From positions 1,922,001 through 1,986,000 of the forward strand of contig NC_135068.1 in the NCBI RefSeq assembly GCF_051401765.1: a DNA stretch of 64,000 bases, given 5' to 3'. This document shows, in pieces, positions 1 to 10,334 of the stretch. A program made the translations under genes and the position numbers. A model generated the notes under the pieces. The model did not search any database. It had not been told where the DNA came from and saw only the letters and a list, made by a program, of their open reading frames with translations. The first letter of the stretch is position 1; the number at the start of each line of letters is the position of its first letter. Source of the DNA: Calliopsis andreniformis. Its lineage: Eukaryota > Arthropoda > Insecta > Hymenoptera > Andrenidae.

Positions 1-355
1 CTATCTGAAAGTGAAGTGGATAACATAAAACAATATAGTGATTGATTTGACACTACGGACGAATGTGAGACCTCAGGTAAAGAAAGTGAAGACGAGTAAA
101 TTTAAATGTACGAAGAGGACATAAGAGAAAAAGACCGTTATCGAGTTCAGAAAGTGAAAGTGATGTGGAAGACCGATGTACTGAAATTGCGGCTGATTGT
201 ACAATTTTTATGTTTTTTAAATTTAATATATAAACTATTTTGAATCGTTATTTGAAAAAAATTGTTTTATTCAGGTATCAAATTGGCCTAATTGATATAT
301 TTTTCGCTAGACATAGTAATATATGTAACATTTTAAAGACGGGTCATTTGACCCG
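1..355 (+). mobile_element. piggyBac-like element end with acidic N-terminal coding scrap
   Basis: Bases 1-185 give short acidic, serine-rich peptides in two frames (for example RKRPLSSSESESDVED near 126-173). This resembles the disordered N-terminus of piggyBac-type transposases. About 150 bp of AT-rich DNA follows, then a perfect palindrome GCGGGTCATTTGACCCGC-like core at about 337-354. Subterminal palindromes of this kind are common in piggyBac-like ends. No catalytic domain lies between the N-terminal scrap and the end, so this would be an internally deleted copy. The left boundary lies outside the window and no TTAA is visible at the right junction, so the family call is tentative. Confidence 0.4.
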
Positions 356-815
356 CTTTGGTAGAAATAGGAATACATGAAGTATCGGTAGATTTAGTGT
401 TAATACGGTACAGAGAACCAACACCATGCCATGAAAAACAACTCCAAACCATTACATTTCCCCCTCCAAATTTGATGGTACTTTTCGTGTATTTCACATC
501 GAATGGCTTGTTAATCGGACGACGAACGTATCCGTTCCCATCGACTGAATACAAGTTAAATTTGGATTCGTCGCTCCATAATACTTTTTTCCAGCCATCG
601 ATTGTGTACTCTACGTATTTACGTGCAAATAGTAAACGTGCTTTTATATTTCTTTTTGTAAGTAATGGTTTCTTTGCAGGTCGTCTTCCGTGTAAGCTAA
701 TGTAATGACTGTTTGAATGTAGCAGACGGGAAAAAATAAGAATGGCTCGATCGCTAGCTGATAATTTCTCGTTGCACGAATTATTGAATGCAGCTAAACT
801 GAAGCTCTGGAAACG
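356..815 (-). pseudogene. Tc1-type transposase fragment
   Basis: The minus-strand frame running down to about 360 reads as the middle of a Tc1 transposase. It has HGRRPAKKPLLTKRNIKARL, then WKKVLWSDESKFNLYSVDG with the first catalytic Asp (SDESKF), then GGGNVMVWSCFSWHG. Tc1 transposases cut and paste DNA at TA sites using a DD34E catalytic triad. Only the first acidic residue is present. The N-terminal paired-like DNA-binding domain and the second and third catalytic residues are missing. The reading frame runs on into the neighbouring piggyBac-like end at about 360, which marks the break. The fragment is dead. Confidence 0.8.
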
Positions 816-849
816 CTGCATGCATCGAAGAGCACTTGCACTTCGTTTA

Positions 850-1492
850 CAAAATTATGAATCTAACAGCAATCAGTACACCAAAAGACAGAAGATGTTT
901 ACAACAGAAAAAGCATTAAGTATTTTTATTATGGCAAATTTATCCAAATTTCAATATATCACAATTCGGAACGAAGCTATAAAATGTAATAATAATCAGT
1001 GGCCATCATATTTTAAGTTGGTTCAAGAAAAAAATGTTATCCGCCGAAAGATGAAATAAAAGTTACCGAAACATATGCCAGAATAAAATTGCAAAGCCTA
1101 TTGAATCAAACAGTTTCTCGCATATTAAAAAGTTTAAATGAAACAATTGAAAATGCAGAATTATAAATAATATGTAAGTGGGGATGCGATGGAGCAGCAG
1201 CCCTACCGAGGTATAAGCAAAGTCAATGCATAGATGGCGATGTTATTTTCGTTTCGAGCTTGGTACCTCTAAGATCACAACAAAATTAAATCATAACATA
1301 ATATGGGAAAATTCAACCCCATCTTCTCCGTCGTTTTGTCGACCAATCCGATTTGAATATATTAAAGAAAATAAAGAAGTGATTGAAAAAGAAATTAATA
1401 GCACTCGCATCGAAATAGACAATATGACACCGTTTAATGTAAACAACGTTACAGTAGAATATACCATGGCATTGACTATTGTTGGGAAACCC
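850..1492 (+). pseudogene. Transib/RAG1-like transposase remnant
   Basis: Four short frames in one direction assemble into part of a DDE transposase. The first (886-1055) has FTTEKALSIFIMANLSKFQY and NNNQWPSYFKLVQEK. The second (about 1050-1165) has PPKDEIKVTETYARIKLQSL. The third (1173-1290) has CKWGCDGAAALPRYK and SSLVPLR. The fourth (about 1290-1490) has STPSSPSFCRPIRFEYIKE, ending in MALTIVG. The order CDG, SLVP, then CRPIxFxxxKE matches my knowledge of Transib-like transposases and the RAG1 core, where the Asp in CDG is the first catalytic residue (codon 1188-1190). Frameshifts and stops separate the pieces, and the metal-binding and third catalytic regions are missing. The assignment rests on motif memory rather than alignment. 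Confidence 0.55.
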
Positions 1493-1599
1493 GAAACGCG
1501 GGTTGTATATACAATCGAGGAGAGTGTAGTGGAGCGTTCCAGGAACACTGGACGAGGCGATAGCGAGACGTAAACAGCGGAATGCCAGGCCCCGCTAAT

Positions 1600-1770
1600 T
1601 GGGGACAGTCTTGCGTTGGACCAAATACCAGCAACAGTGCCCAACTGGATTTTAGAGTTTAAAAACGAAATAGCAGCTCCAGTCACAAGTCAGTATAGAA
1701 CACTAGCAGCACAAATTACGTCTAATACAGAAAATATAGAATATATTTTCAATACCTTATTTAATGATTA
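1600..1770 (+). pseudogene. Probable C-terminal end of LINE ORF1
   Basis: A frame ending at two consecutive stops (1766-1771) reads TVPNWILEFKNEIAAPVTSQ and then NTENIEYIFNTLFND. It ends just upstream of the LINE ORF2 start at 1774, which is the usual ORF1-ORF2 spacing of Jockey-type elements. No zinc knuckle is visible and the upstream sequence (about 1493-1600) is not in this frame. The call therefore depends mainly on position. The Transib-like remnant ends at about 1490. Confidence 0.35.
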
Positions 1771-1773
1771 ATA

Positions 1774-4342
1774 ATGCATAATAAAAGAGTACAAAACAGC
1801 TATATTAATGTAGCAGCAATTAATGTCAATTCTATAGTAGCCCATTACCGTAGATTTGAACTATTACAATTTCTTGAAAAATATAATCATGACGTTGTCC
1901 TCCTTTCTGAAACTAAATTAAATAAAAATCACAAGATATCTTTCAAAGAATACGCAATCATTAGAACTGATAGACCTAACGCTACTCAAGGGGGAGGAAC
2001 AGCAATCATAATTAAAAATCAAATTCCATTTGAAGTAATTAACTTCCCTTCTTCTTATAATAACGAGATTATTGAATTTACCATTATAAAGATTATAACA
2101 GATAACAATTCTAATCTCTTTATAATAAGCATATATGCTAGAAATGACAACAGAGAAAAATTCATTGAGGAACTCAATTCGTTTTTTATAAGTCTTAAGC
2201 TACACAATATTAATAACTATTTTATTATAGCAGGTGACTTGAATGCAAGACACATGTCTTGGGGAGATAGAAGTAATAACCAAAGGGGTAAATACCTAAA
2301 TCGTTGGGAAATAGCAAATGATATTAAATTCAAATTAAAAATAATATCACCAGAATCGCCAACATTCAAACCAGTTCAGACTTTTCTAGACTTATGCTTA
2401 GCGGATTCTAGATTAATTTACAGGAATAAACCCAATTTCAAAGCGAAAGTACTACCTTACGACAGTGACCATTCCGCCATCTCTCTAAAACTTGATATTG
2501 GTAAAGAATGACTACCTATATATAAACCAGTTATACATCCACACAAATTAAATTTTAAAGCCACCAATTGGGACAAATTTACGGATAAATTAGCTAATTC
2601 ATATAATCTGGAAATACCTGACAATCGCAATCTATCCAAATACGAAATTGAAGACTACTTAATTAAAATCAATTCAATCATTTTGAATGCTATGAATAAT
2701 GTAATACCAAAGTTCAAAACAGAAAATAACACATCAAAATATGTTAACAATAAAATCAAAAAATTACAAAAAGCCAAACGGGAGCTAGTTTCCATATTAC
2801 ATAAAATTCATTTAATGAATCCATCAAGTTGTATTCCATTACGTAACAGAGCAAAAAAAGTTCTTAAAAAAACAAATAAAGCTTTACAAAATGAATTCAA
2901 ACTTTCAATTGAAAAACACTGGACCAACATGCTTAAGAAAATTAACCACCGTGATGCAAATAATTTTTTCCCAAGAATTAACAGAATATTCAGAAATAAA
3001 CATTTTGATGAAATTAATGACCTTCATATACAAAAAAACGACATTAACTTAATTGATAGAAGTAAATGTAAAATTTCAGATGCTCATGAAACTTCCAACA
3101 CCTTTATCTTTTCAAATCCTAAAGATAAATTAAATATAATTGGAGCTTTTTACGAACAAATTAATTCTCCTCGATTCTTAAATACAAATACAAAATTAAA
3201 ACAGATAGTTGATAATACAGCAACAAAGTTGAAAACAGAATTTGCTATTGCAAGAGACAATAATAGTACATTTACTCAATTTAATGATAATAATAAATCA
3301 AGCCACCCAATAACTGGCACCCTTTTTAACCCCTTCTGCACTATACCATCAGTCGAGCATATAATTAGAAATCTTCCTAACAAATCATCTAGTGGTTTGG
3401 ATAACATCCCTCCACTAGTTTTAAAAAACCTCCCTAAAAACATTATATCTGATATAACTATTCTTTTCAATAATGCATTAAATATGAACTTCTTCCCTTC
3501 AATATGGAAAAAAGCTAAAGTATTACCCATACTAAAAAAGAATAAAAATCCTAACGACTCCTCCAGTTATAGACCAATCAGTCTAACCCCTAGCCTCAGT
3601 AAAGTATATGAAGCAGTAATTAATAAGAAAATAGTATATCATTGTAATGAAAACAATATAATACCAGATTATCAATTTGGCTTCAGGAACCAACATTCCA
3701 CACCACATGCAATTCACAAACTGTTACCAGATATCAATTTACAAATAGGAAATAGTAAAATTATAGGTGTAGCACTCCTAGACATAGAAAAGGCATTCGA
3801 TACCGTATGGCTGAATGGGCTTTTATACAAATTAGTTAAAAAAAAATTCCCTAAATGGCTAATATATTTAATCTGGGATATGATTAAAGATAAAGTATTT
3901 TATACTTGGGACGGTAGTATAATTTCGTCTTTAGAATTTAGTATTACAGAAGGTTTACAGCAGGGTACAGTAAATTCCCCTATACTGTTCACAATCTACA
4001 CTAGCGATCTCCTTAATTTATTTGGTTTCAATAGTACTGATGGCCCAACAGGATTAGCATTTGCAGATGACATGATCTTATATATTGCTAGTAATAAAAC
4101 AGAAATAGTACGTAATAAACTTGAAGAACTTGTAGAAAAAATAAATAAATACTACTCAAATTGGAATCTTAAGCTCAACCCTAATAAATGTGAAACAATT
4201 CTATTTAGAAAACCGTTATATTACATCAATTCAATAGCTAAAAAAGGAAGCAGTACATTCAATATATCAACTACAATACCAGGTACTGATACAAAAGTTC
4301 TAATACCACATAAGAAATATGTCAAATACTTAGGGATTCATA
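1774..4342 (+). pseudogene. Jockey-type LINE ORF2 (endonuclease and reverse transcriptase), 5' part
   Basis: ORF2 of a non-LTR retrotransposon nicks target DNA and reverse-transcribes the element RNA at the nick. Residues 1-245 are an APE-type endonuclease with LLSETKL, AGDLNARH and YDSDHSAI. The reverse transcriptase follows with SSYRPISLTPSLSKVYE, GVALLDIEKAFDTVW, GLQQGTVNSPILF, LAFADDMILY (catalytic ADD) and YLGIHI. One in-frame TGA at 2509-2511 separates the domains, and the frame then stays open to the mariner insertion at 4343. The nearly open frame suggests a fairly young copy. The clade (Jockey) is inferred from motif style. Confidence 0.88.
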
Positions 4343-4344
4343 TA

Positions 4345-5642
4345 CAGGGTGGTCCATCTAGTGTTTGGAATTTGAACTAGCAGTTATTTGACTTTAGAAA
4401 CGTCATTCGGAAAGTGACTCTCATTTATTATAACCTCTGAAATTAACGAAATGGGTCGCTATTCGCTTCAAGAAAATTGGGAAATATTAAAAACTTATTT
4501 CCAAAGTGGTGAGTCTTCAACTCAAACTGTGAGATACTTGAAGAGAAAATTTAACAAAAAAAATGTGCCAAAATCTCAATTTGTGGATCAATTCGTAAAG
4601 CGAGTTCGTGAAACTGGAATGTTGGTGGATAAACCAACTCGTGTACGCACTCGTCCAGTGCGCTCAACCGAAAATATTGCTGCTGTTGCTGAAAGTGTGC
4701 GTAATCAACCATTAACATCAACTCGTCATCGTTCTTCACAATTGGACATTTCACGCACTTCTTTGATGCGAATTTTGCGTAAAGATCTTGCTATAAAGCC
4801 ATATAAAATTCAATTTTCGCAACAGCTAAAGGCAATTGACCACCCGAAACGTCTGCAGTTCGCAAATTGGGCCAAGGATCGTTTGGCCGAGGATGGCGAA
4901 TTTTACCGAAAAATCATCTTTTCGGACGAAGCTCATTTTCACCTCGGTGGGTTATGTTAATAAGCAAAACTGTCGCATCTGGGGCACAGAAAACCCACAC
5001 GTTGTCGTAGAGAAGCCAATGCACCCAACAACGAGTGACTGTTTGGTGCGGATTTTGGTCTGGCGGCATCATCGGCCCATTTTTCTTCGAAAATGAAGAA
5101 ACAGTAGCCGTAACCGTCAATGGCGAGCGCTACCGCGCAATGTTGAACGATTGATTCTTCGAACAAATTGAAGATGAAGACTTGGACGGTATTTGGTTTC
5201 AACAAGACGGCGCTACGTGTCACACAGCGAACGCCACAATCAATGTTTTGCGACCAGTCTTTGGAAATCGGATAATCAGCAGAAATGCTGATGTGAATTG
5301 GCCAGCAAGAAGCTGCGATTTGACGCCATTGGATCATTATCTTTGGGGAGCGGTAAAAGACAAATGTTACGCCAACAATCCAGTAACAATTCAAGACCTC
5401 AAGGTCGAAATTGAAGCTGCTATTGGTGCGATTATCACTGCAACCATCGAAAATGTACTCAAAAATTGGGTGGACCGGGTAGGCTACTGTCAAGTCAGCC
5501 GTGGTGGTCATTTGACCGAAATCATATTTCATAAATAAATGTCATGAAACAACCTTTTGGATAACTGTTCAACTAATGAAAAATATTAAGCCGTTTTTTT
5601 TTATAGCAAAATGAAATTCCAATTCTTAAAAGGACCACCCTG
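4345..5642 (+). mobile_element. mariner element inserted at TA in the LINE
   Basis: A 1298-bp unit is bounded by TA on both sides (4343-4344 and 5643-5644). Its terminal inverted repeats start CAGGGTGGTCC at both ends and continue imperfectly for about 30 bp (TTGGAATTT in both). The length is typical of mariner. It carries one broken transposase gene. The flanks are the two halves of the LINE ORF2, which rejoin in frame if one TA copy is counted. This fixes the insertion point and shows the mariner arrived after the LINE. Confidence 0.95.
4451..5538 (+). pseudogene. mariner-type transposase, frameshifted
   Basis: The start ATG at 4451 gives an N-terminal helix-turn-helix region (MGRYSLQENWEILKTYFQSG) followed by the DDE domain. 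The first catalytic Asp is in FSDEAHF (4925-4927), the second in FQQDGATCH (5206-5208) and the third in SCDLTPLDHYLWG (5317-5319). There are 36 residues between the second and third Asp rather than the usual 34 of mariner. The gene is inactive: there is a frameshift near 4950, a second near 5025-5030, and a stop at about 5152. The 3' frame is open to the stop at 5536-5538. Confidence 0.9.
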
Positions 5643-5644
5643 TA

Positions 5645-5905
5645 GATTACTTATTACGTGGTAACAAACATTTCGAAATGCAATTGAACAAAGCCCGTCT
5701 TGCTTTCAAAGCCAATAGCAGACTATTTTATAATAAAAATTTGTCTAGTAGAGCAAAAATAATTCTCTACATGCTACTAATTAGGCCAATAATTACTTAC
5801 TCTGCCCCTATTTTATGGAATTGTAACCATACAACTATGGAGAAAATCAGAGTCTTTGAACGTAGCTGCCTTAGAGCTTGTTTAAAGACATATACTCGTA
5901 CGTGC
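5645..5905 (+). pseudogene. Jockey-type LINE ORF2, 3' part
   Basis: This is the continuation of ORF2 on the far side of the mariner, in the same frame as 1774-4342. It reads NKARLAFKANSRLFYNKNL, LIRPIITYSAPILWNC and VFERSCLRACLKTYTRT, the thumb region after YLGIHI in Jockey-type reverse transcriptases. Homology fades at about 5905, where GC-rich sequence of an unrelated LTR element begins, so the C-terminus and 3' tail of the LINE are missing. Confidence 0.85.
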
Positions 5906-7597
5906 CGTGTGGCCAAAAACAAAGAGAATAAATCACTCGTTACGCTAGGATCGGGCGCGAGCGCGAAAGATACATTTTTTTGCGACAGCCGGGACCCGCG
6001 ACGTAACAGTAGTGAACCCCCGTGTGGTCTTGGGTTTGGGATACGCGGTAAAGCCGAAGGCTTTTAATGGGAAAGAGTCTTGGGAGGAATACCGAGTACA
6101 GTTTGAGGCTGTACCAGAGGCGAATGGGTGGGACGGGACGAGGAAGGCTATGGCTTTGATTACTTCGTTGGAGGGTTCGGCGCGGTGCGTTCTGACTGCT
6201 CTGTCCGCTGCCAAGTTATCGGATTACGGTGTTCTGGTTTCGGCCTTGTAGCTCCGTTATGGGACTAAGAAATTAGCTAACTTGAACTAAGTACTTTTTC
6301 AAAATTGTCAATAACGGAGAGGGGAGTCCCTGACGTCGCAGACTTCGGTTGTGGAGAAGCTAGCGGGTACCGCGTTTCCGGAGTGTCCTGCGGAGACGCG
6401 GGACAAGTTAGTGACCTCTCAGTTTATCACCGTCCTGGAGAGTAACGAGATCAGGAGGTCGCTGCGTGTGGGCGGCTTCACATCGTTGGGGACTGTTGTT
6501 TTTCGGGCCCTCGAGGTGGAACCCGTGGAGGCGCTGGCACGGGACGAGGCGTAACGAACGGTGCCTGCGAAAGGATTCAACCCGCTTCCGCGCTCGGAGT
6601 TTCAGGGAAGGAGGGGAAGAGAAGAAATCCTGAATCGGGATACCGCATCGACAACGAAGAGGAAAGTGGAAGAAGAGGGAGCTTGTTGGACCTATGGAAA
6701 GCAGGGGCATCCTTGGATAAATTGCCGCAAAGCGAAGAGCCCGGCATGAGTGGGGCTCAGGGAGTGGTACGTCTCGGGGGAGGAGTTTCGGTTCCGCTGA
6801 AGAAGAAAAAGAAGAAAGAAGTGCGCAAGAAACGTCAACAGGTAAGAGAAGCTGGGGGGAAAGCAGGGCCCAGAGCTGAGATGCGTGCTCCTGGTAAAGC
6901 GGTAGGGAAGGGGGCGTCGGGGGACCGTTAGCCGGGCTTTCTCGATAAGACGACCTAAGCCAGGTCCACACAGGCTGGGGACACAAGGGCTGGAAGGATC
7001 TCGTCCGGGCACGTCTGCCTTGGCGGGAATTCCGATGGAGCTGATGTTCTACCAACACCCTGACGAGCTTACTAGCCAGGTGAGGGGAATTTCGGCGAAG
7101 TTGGGGGCCCGACTGGTTCTAGTCCACTCACCACACCTCCACGCGGGGTCCCTGAACCTCCGCTCCAGTAGTTGGTAACTCGATTGCGAGGGCCAATTTG
7201 CTGGACGCGGAGGACGAACGCGGTGAGCTGGCAACGCGACGGATCAACGGGTGACAACTACGGCAAGTACGTATGGAGTATTGGGTACGGGCCCACCCGC
7301 AATGGGGCATCGGTTATGAGCAATGACAACGAAAGGAACTACAGTTTACGGTGCAGAGGGCTTCGGATTCCTCAGTACCGACGCGGATGGGCTCCCCCGC
7401 GTCCTTATCCATCGACCGAGAGAACACCGTGGTAAACCACCAGGTCACAGTGTTCAGCACTGCTACTGGTGAAGAGGCGCTTAAGACGGGCACACGTCGT
7501 CTGCCTTGGCGTCTGCTTCCACTTCCGGCGCACCCAGGGTCGTGAGCGACGTCAAACTCGCCCGCCCTGTGGTGCGTTTGGAACGGCTCTCGGGGAT
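5906..7597 (+). pseudogene. GC-rich LTR-retrotransposon gag fragment
   Basis: The frame at 6012-6251 reads KAFNGKESWEEYRVQFEAVP and SLEGSARCVLTALSAAKLSD. This is the opening of a Ty3/gypsy-type gag capsid. A second frame (6351-6554) has CPAETRDKLVTSQFITVLES. A third (6561-6749) ends in CWTYGKQGHPWINC, a CCHC zinc knuckle whose second Cys has become Tyr. Stops and frameshifts separate the pieces. The base composition (GC-rich) differs sharply from both neighbours, so the segment comes from a different element inserted after the LINE. From about 6800 to 7597 I see no recognisable domain. Confidence 0.6.
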
Positions 7598-7776
7598 GGA
7601 TAAAATTTAATATTTAATGAATTTAGAAGGTTATTAAATTATTGTTTTATTTGATTGGGAGGATTTTTAAATTAATAAAACTTTAAAATATAAAAAATCG
7701 ATAATTGATTTTAAAAAAAGTTTTAAAGAATTTAGAATAAATTACCTTAGGGATAACAGCGTGATATTTTTGGAAA
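7598..7776 (+). pseudogene. Nuclear copy of mitochondrial 16S rRNA (NUMT)
   Basis: The sequence is very AT-rich and contains TTACCTTAGGGATAACAGCG (7743-7762), followed by TGATATTTTTGGAAAG. This is the strongly conserved peptidyl-transferase-loop segment of insect mitochondrial large-subunit rRNA. The preceding 140 bases (a TTGATTGGGAGGATTTTTAA-type stretch and AT runs) fit the adjacent variable part of insect 16S. It is on the sense strand. The match stops at about 7776, where hAT-like sequence starts. It is a short fragment in nuclear repeats, so it is not a functional rRNA. Confidence 0.75.
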
Positions 7777-7779
7777 GAC

Positions 7780-8910
7780 GAAATGTAAGAAAGAAAAAGA
7801 GTCAAAAGTTAATATCAGAACTCAGTAAATTAAAATCAGAAATGAAATTCATGTGTCGAAAAAGTCTAGTTATGAAGGTCAACAAAAAATATAAAAATAT
7901 GTTTCAATGTATAAAAAAAACCTTAGAAGAAGTAAAATATGTTTGTACAGCTGCCGAAATACGTCTTGTTACGAAAAAGTTTCCTTGGAATGACTATACA
8001 TTAGATAGATTCGAATTTTAAACGACAGTCGAAATCCTCATACACACATTCGAATTGCAGAAATAATCATCGATATACATAAACAGTTTAATTTAAATTT
8101 TGATAAAATTACGTATACTGTTACGGATAATTAATCTAAGCAATTTCATTAAAACTTTCGAAACATTTAAATATAATATTCAAAAATAGAAGAACAAGAA
8201 TCGAAATGTACAGAAGAAGATAAAACATTACAGGTTTCAAGTGTAGACAATATTTAAAGCATCGCAGGTATTCAGGATAATTATTACAGTTTGCCAAAAC
8301 ATCATAAATATTGTAGTCATACACTGAGTTTGATAGCTGCTAAAGATTCAAATAAAGTTGCTGAATAACATTACATGAAAATATATCAGTCTGCAATGTT
8401 AAAATGTTCAACCTTATGGAGTAAAACTTAATCGATCCGAATCAAAAGCTAATGAAATGTACTGCAAAATTGTTGGACATTTACCAAAAATACCTTGCCC
8501 AACGTGATGGAATTCTGTACATGACAGTATAAAAGAAATATTGACGATAGAACTCAAAGTATCGGAGGTAAGTGAAATACTGAGTATACCCCCACATTTG
8601 CTTTCATAGATATTGAATTCTTGAAAAAATATGAGCGCTATGTGCGACCAATCTGTCACAAACAAATAGCAACTCCGTCTTTACGAGCTCGATTGACTTC
8701 ATCTTTACAAAACAAAGTGCAAGATATAGAAACCGATGACTTTTTTCTTTCATCGAGAAGCCGATAAATGAGATTGCTCAAAGTGACAGTAATATTCTAG
8801 AATTAGAGTTACTTCAATACTTAAATGATAAGGATTCGCGAATTGAAAGTCTTCAAAATTTCATACATTCAAATTTCAAGACTTTCAAAGACATTGAAAA
8901 ATTTTAGGCT
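7780..8910 (+). pseudogene. hAT transposase pseudogene
   Basis: Several short frames in one direction follow the order of a hAT transposase. They are VKYVCTAAEIRL (about 7935-7970), HTRIAEIIIDIHKQFNLNFD and ITYTVTDN (about 8045-8130), then SHTLSLIAAKDSNK (about 8318-8357), NRSESKANEMYCKIVG (about 8433-8478) and IEILTIELKVSEVSEILS-like text near 8530-8590. A later piece reads ELELLQYLNDKDSRIESLQN. In hAT enzymes VTDN carries the second catalytic Asp, and the run SHTLNLIA then a TRWNS-like stretch follows. At least five frameshifts or stops are present and the C-terminal dimerisation block is missing. The copy is dead. Confidence 0.65.
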
Positions 8911-10334
8911 TCGAATCATGTTTGAAATTATTCAAATCTTCACGGTTTTGAAAAGCTTTGAATCGTTTCGAAATTCAAATTCGAAGTCACTAAGACCAGG
9001 TGTAACATCCTCCTCCTTAAAACACAAAATAGTGGGGACTCGCGGGTCTATTTTGTGTAGAGTCCTCTTGTTCGACGTCTGTCTTATTTTCTATCTTACC
9101 TACTAAACAACAATATATATTATCTACTTTCTTTAATTTTAGGTTTAAATGCTAAATGAAAACAGGGTTATACAATTTATACGCTTATTATTGAGCTTTG
9201 GTGGTACTATGGCATGGTTAATCGTTGCTGACTGCAAAAGGTACTTGACTTTTCAATTTTGATTAATGATACACAACCTTTCCGCAGCATGTTTGCATTC
9301 CTAAATTTTGGCTTACAATTTTGGAGTGGGGAACCCTATCGGATGTACATGTGATAACGCTGATTCCCTTAATATACTACGATGTCCAAATCGGAATTTC
9401 TGGAATTTCACGTGGCGATACTGTTCAACTCACTGAATGTGTTTCTTTGCAATTGATGGATCTATAGTGGGTAGGGTCGTTTGAAAAGGGAGTTATCGTT
9501 AAGGAGATGGGTGGAGATACGATTTTTCTAACTGTTTGTGTTTATTCGAGCTTAAAAGGTGGGTTCCGTTTTAAAGATGGAGGAATTATGGCGTTCCTCC
9601 GTGGTCGTTAATTAATCCAACGGCTCAAAACAATCCATTCGATAATGACGAGAACTAATTCTTCTAAAGCTGGAAACCCATGTATAGCATACTGCATCAT
9701 TCATGTCATACTATTGTAGGATAAATAAGTATTTGCTTACGAGCAACCAGTCACGTACAAAATAGGAGGAAGAACGCAGGAAGAAGCATTAGTACATCAT
9801 AAGTCGCTAAGGACAGTTTGATTTGTGCATTAAAGAGTTCAGTGTGTTTACTATCCGAGTGTCCTTTTTTGTTTCTGTGTTAAATTAATAACTCAGCTTA
9901 CACTATGATCAGTAGTTCAAATTTTGAGCTTAGCCTTCTATTTCTTGCAGTACTATCGAGTTTTCTTTATGGTGTAGCCAACAATAGCTGTTTTTCATGA
10001 TGATGATGTTGTATAATCTTGTTATGGTGATGCGTTAGTTCCAGAATAAAGTGAGTTGTCAATTCCGAGAAATGACTCAAACGTAGTGTTCTAGATCTCT
10101 GTGATATATCTCAAGGCTGAGTCTCGTTGCTCCTATCGCTGCTTCACATTTTTAAGATTCCTCCCCCATCCACTCGCCTCTAACCGGTAATCTTGTTGTA
10201 TCTGTTCTGCAAGGGTTTAATGCCATTCGCAGAAAAGATCCAGCTGTTATGGGCTTCCAATTATCCTACGAAGACTTAACCGATTGGCAAGGGATAGATG
10301 TTATATCTTGTCCACTTGATGTTTTGTGGTTGCG
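8911..10334. other. No gene recognised; possible 3' end of element E1
   Basis: No long frame and no known domain are seen. At 9001 there is a TGTAACATCCTCC start. An 11-bp stem follows (ACACAAAATAG at about 9019 pairs with CTATTTTGTGT at about 9047) enclosing a 15-base loop. A G-rich run on the minus strand near 10165 could be the polypurine tract of element E1, but I found no matching second LTR here. Confidence 0.4.

Noticed and set aside
358..705. Plus-strand 115-codon frame
   Set aside because: It is the antisense shadow of the Tc1 transposase fragment, whose minus frame carries recognisable motifs.
7761..8021. Possible small basic protein starting at 7761
   Set aside because: Its first codons lie in the mitochondrial 16S fragment and the rest matches a hAT transposase, so it is a chance fusion of two relics.
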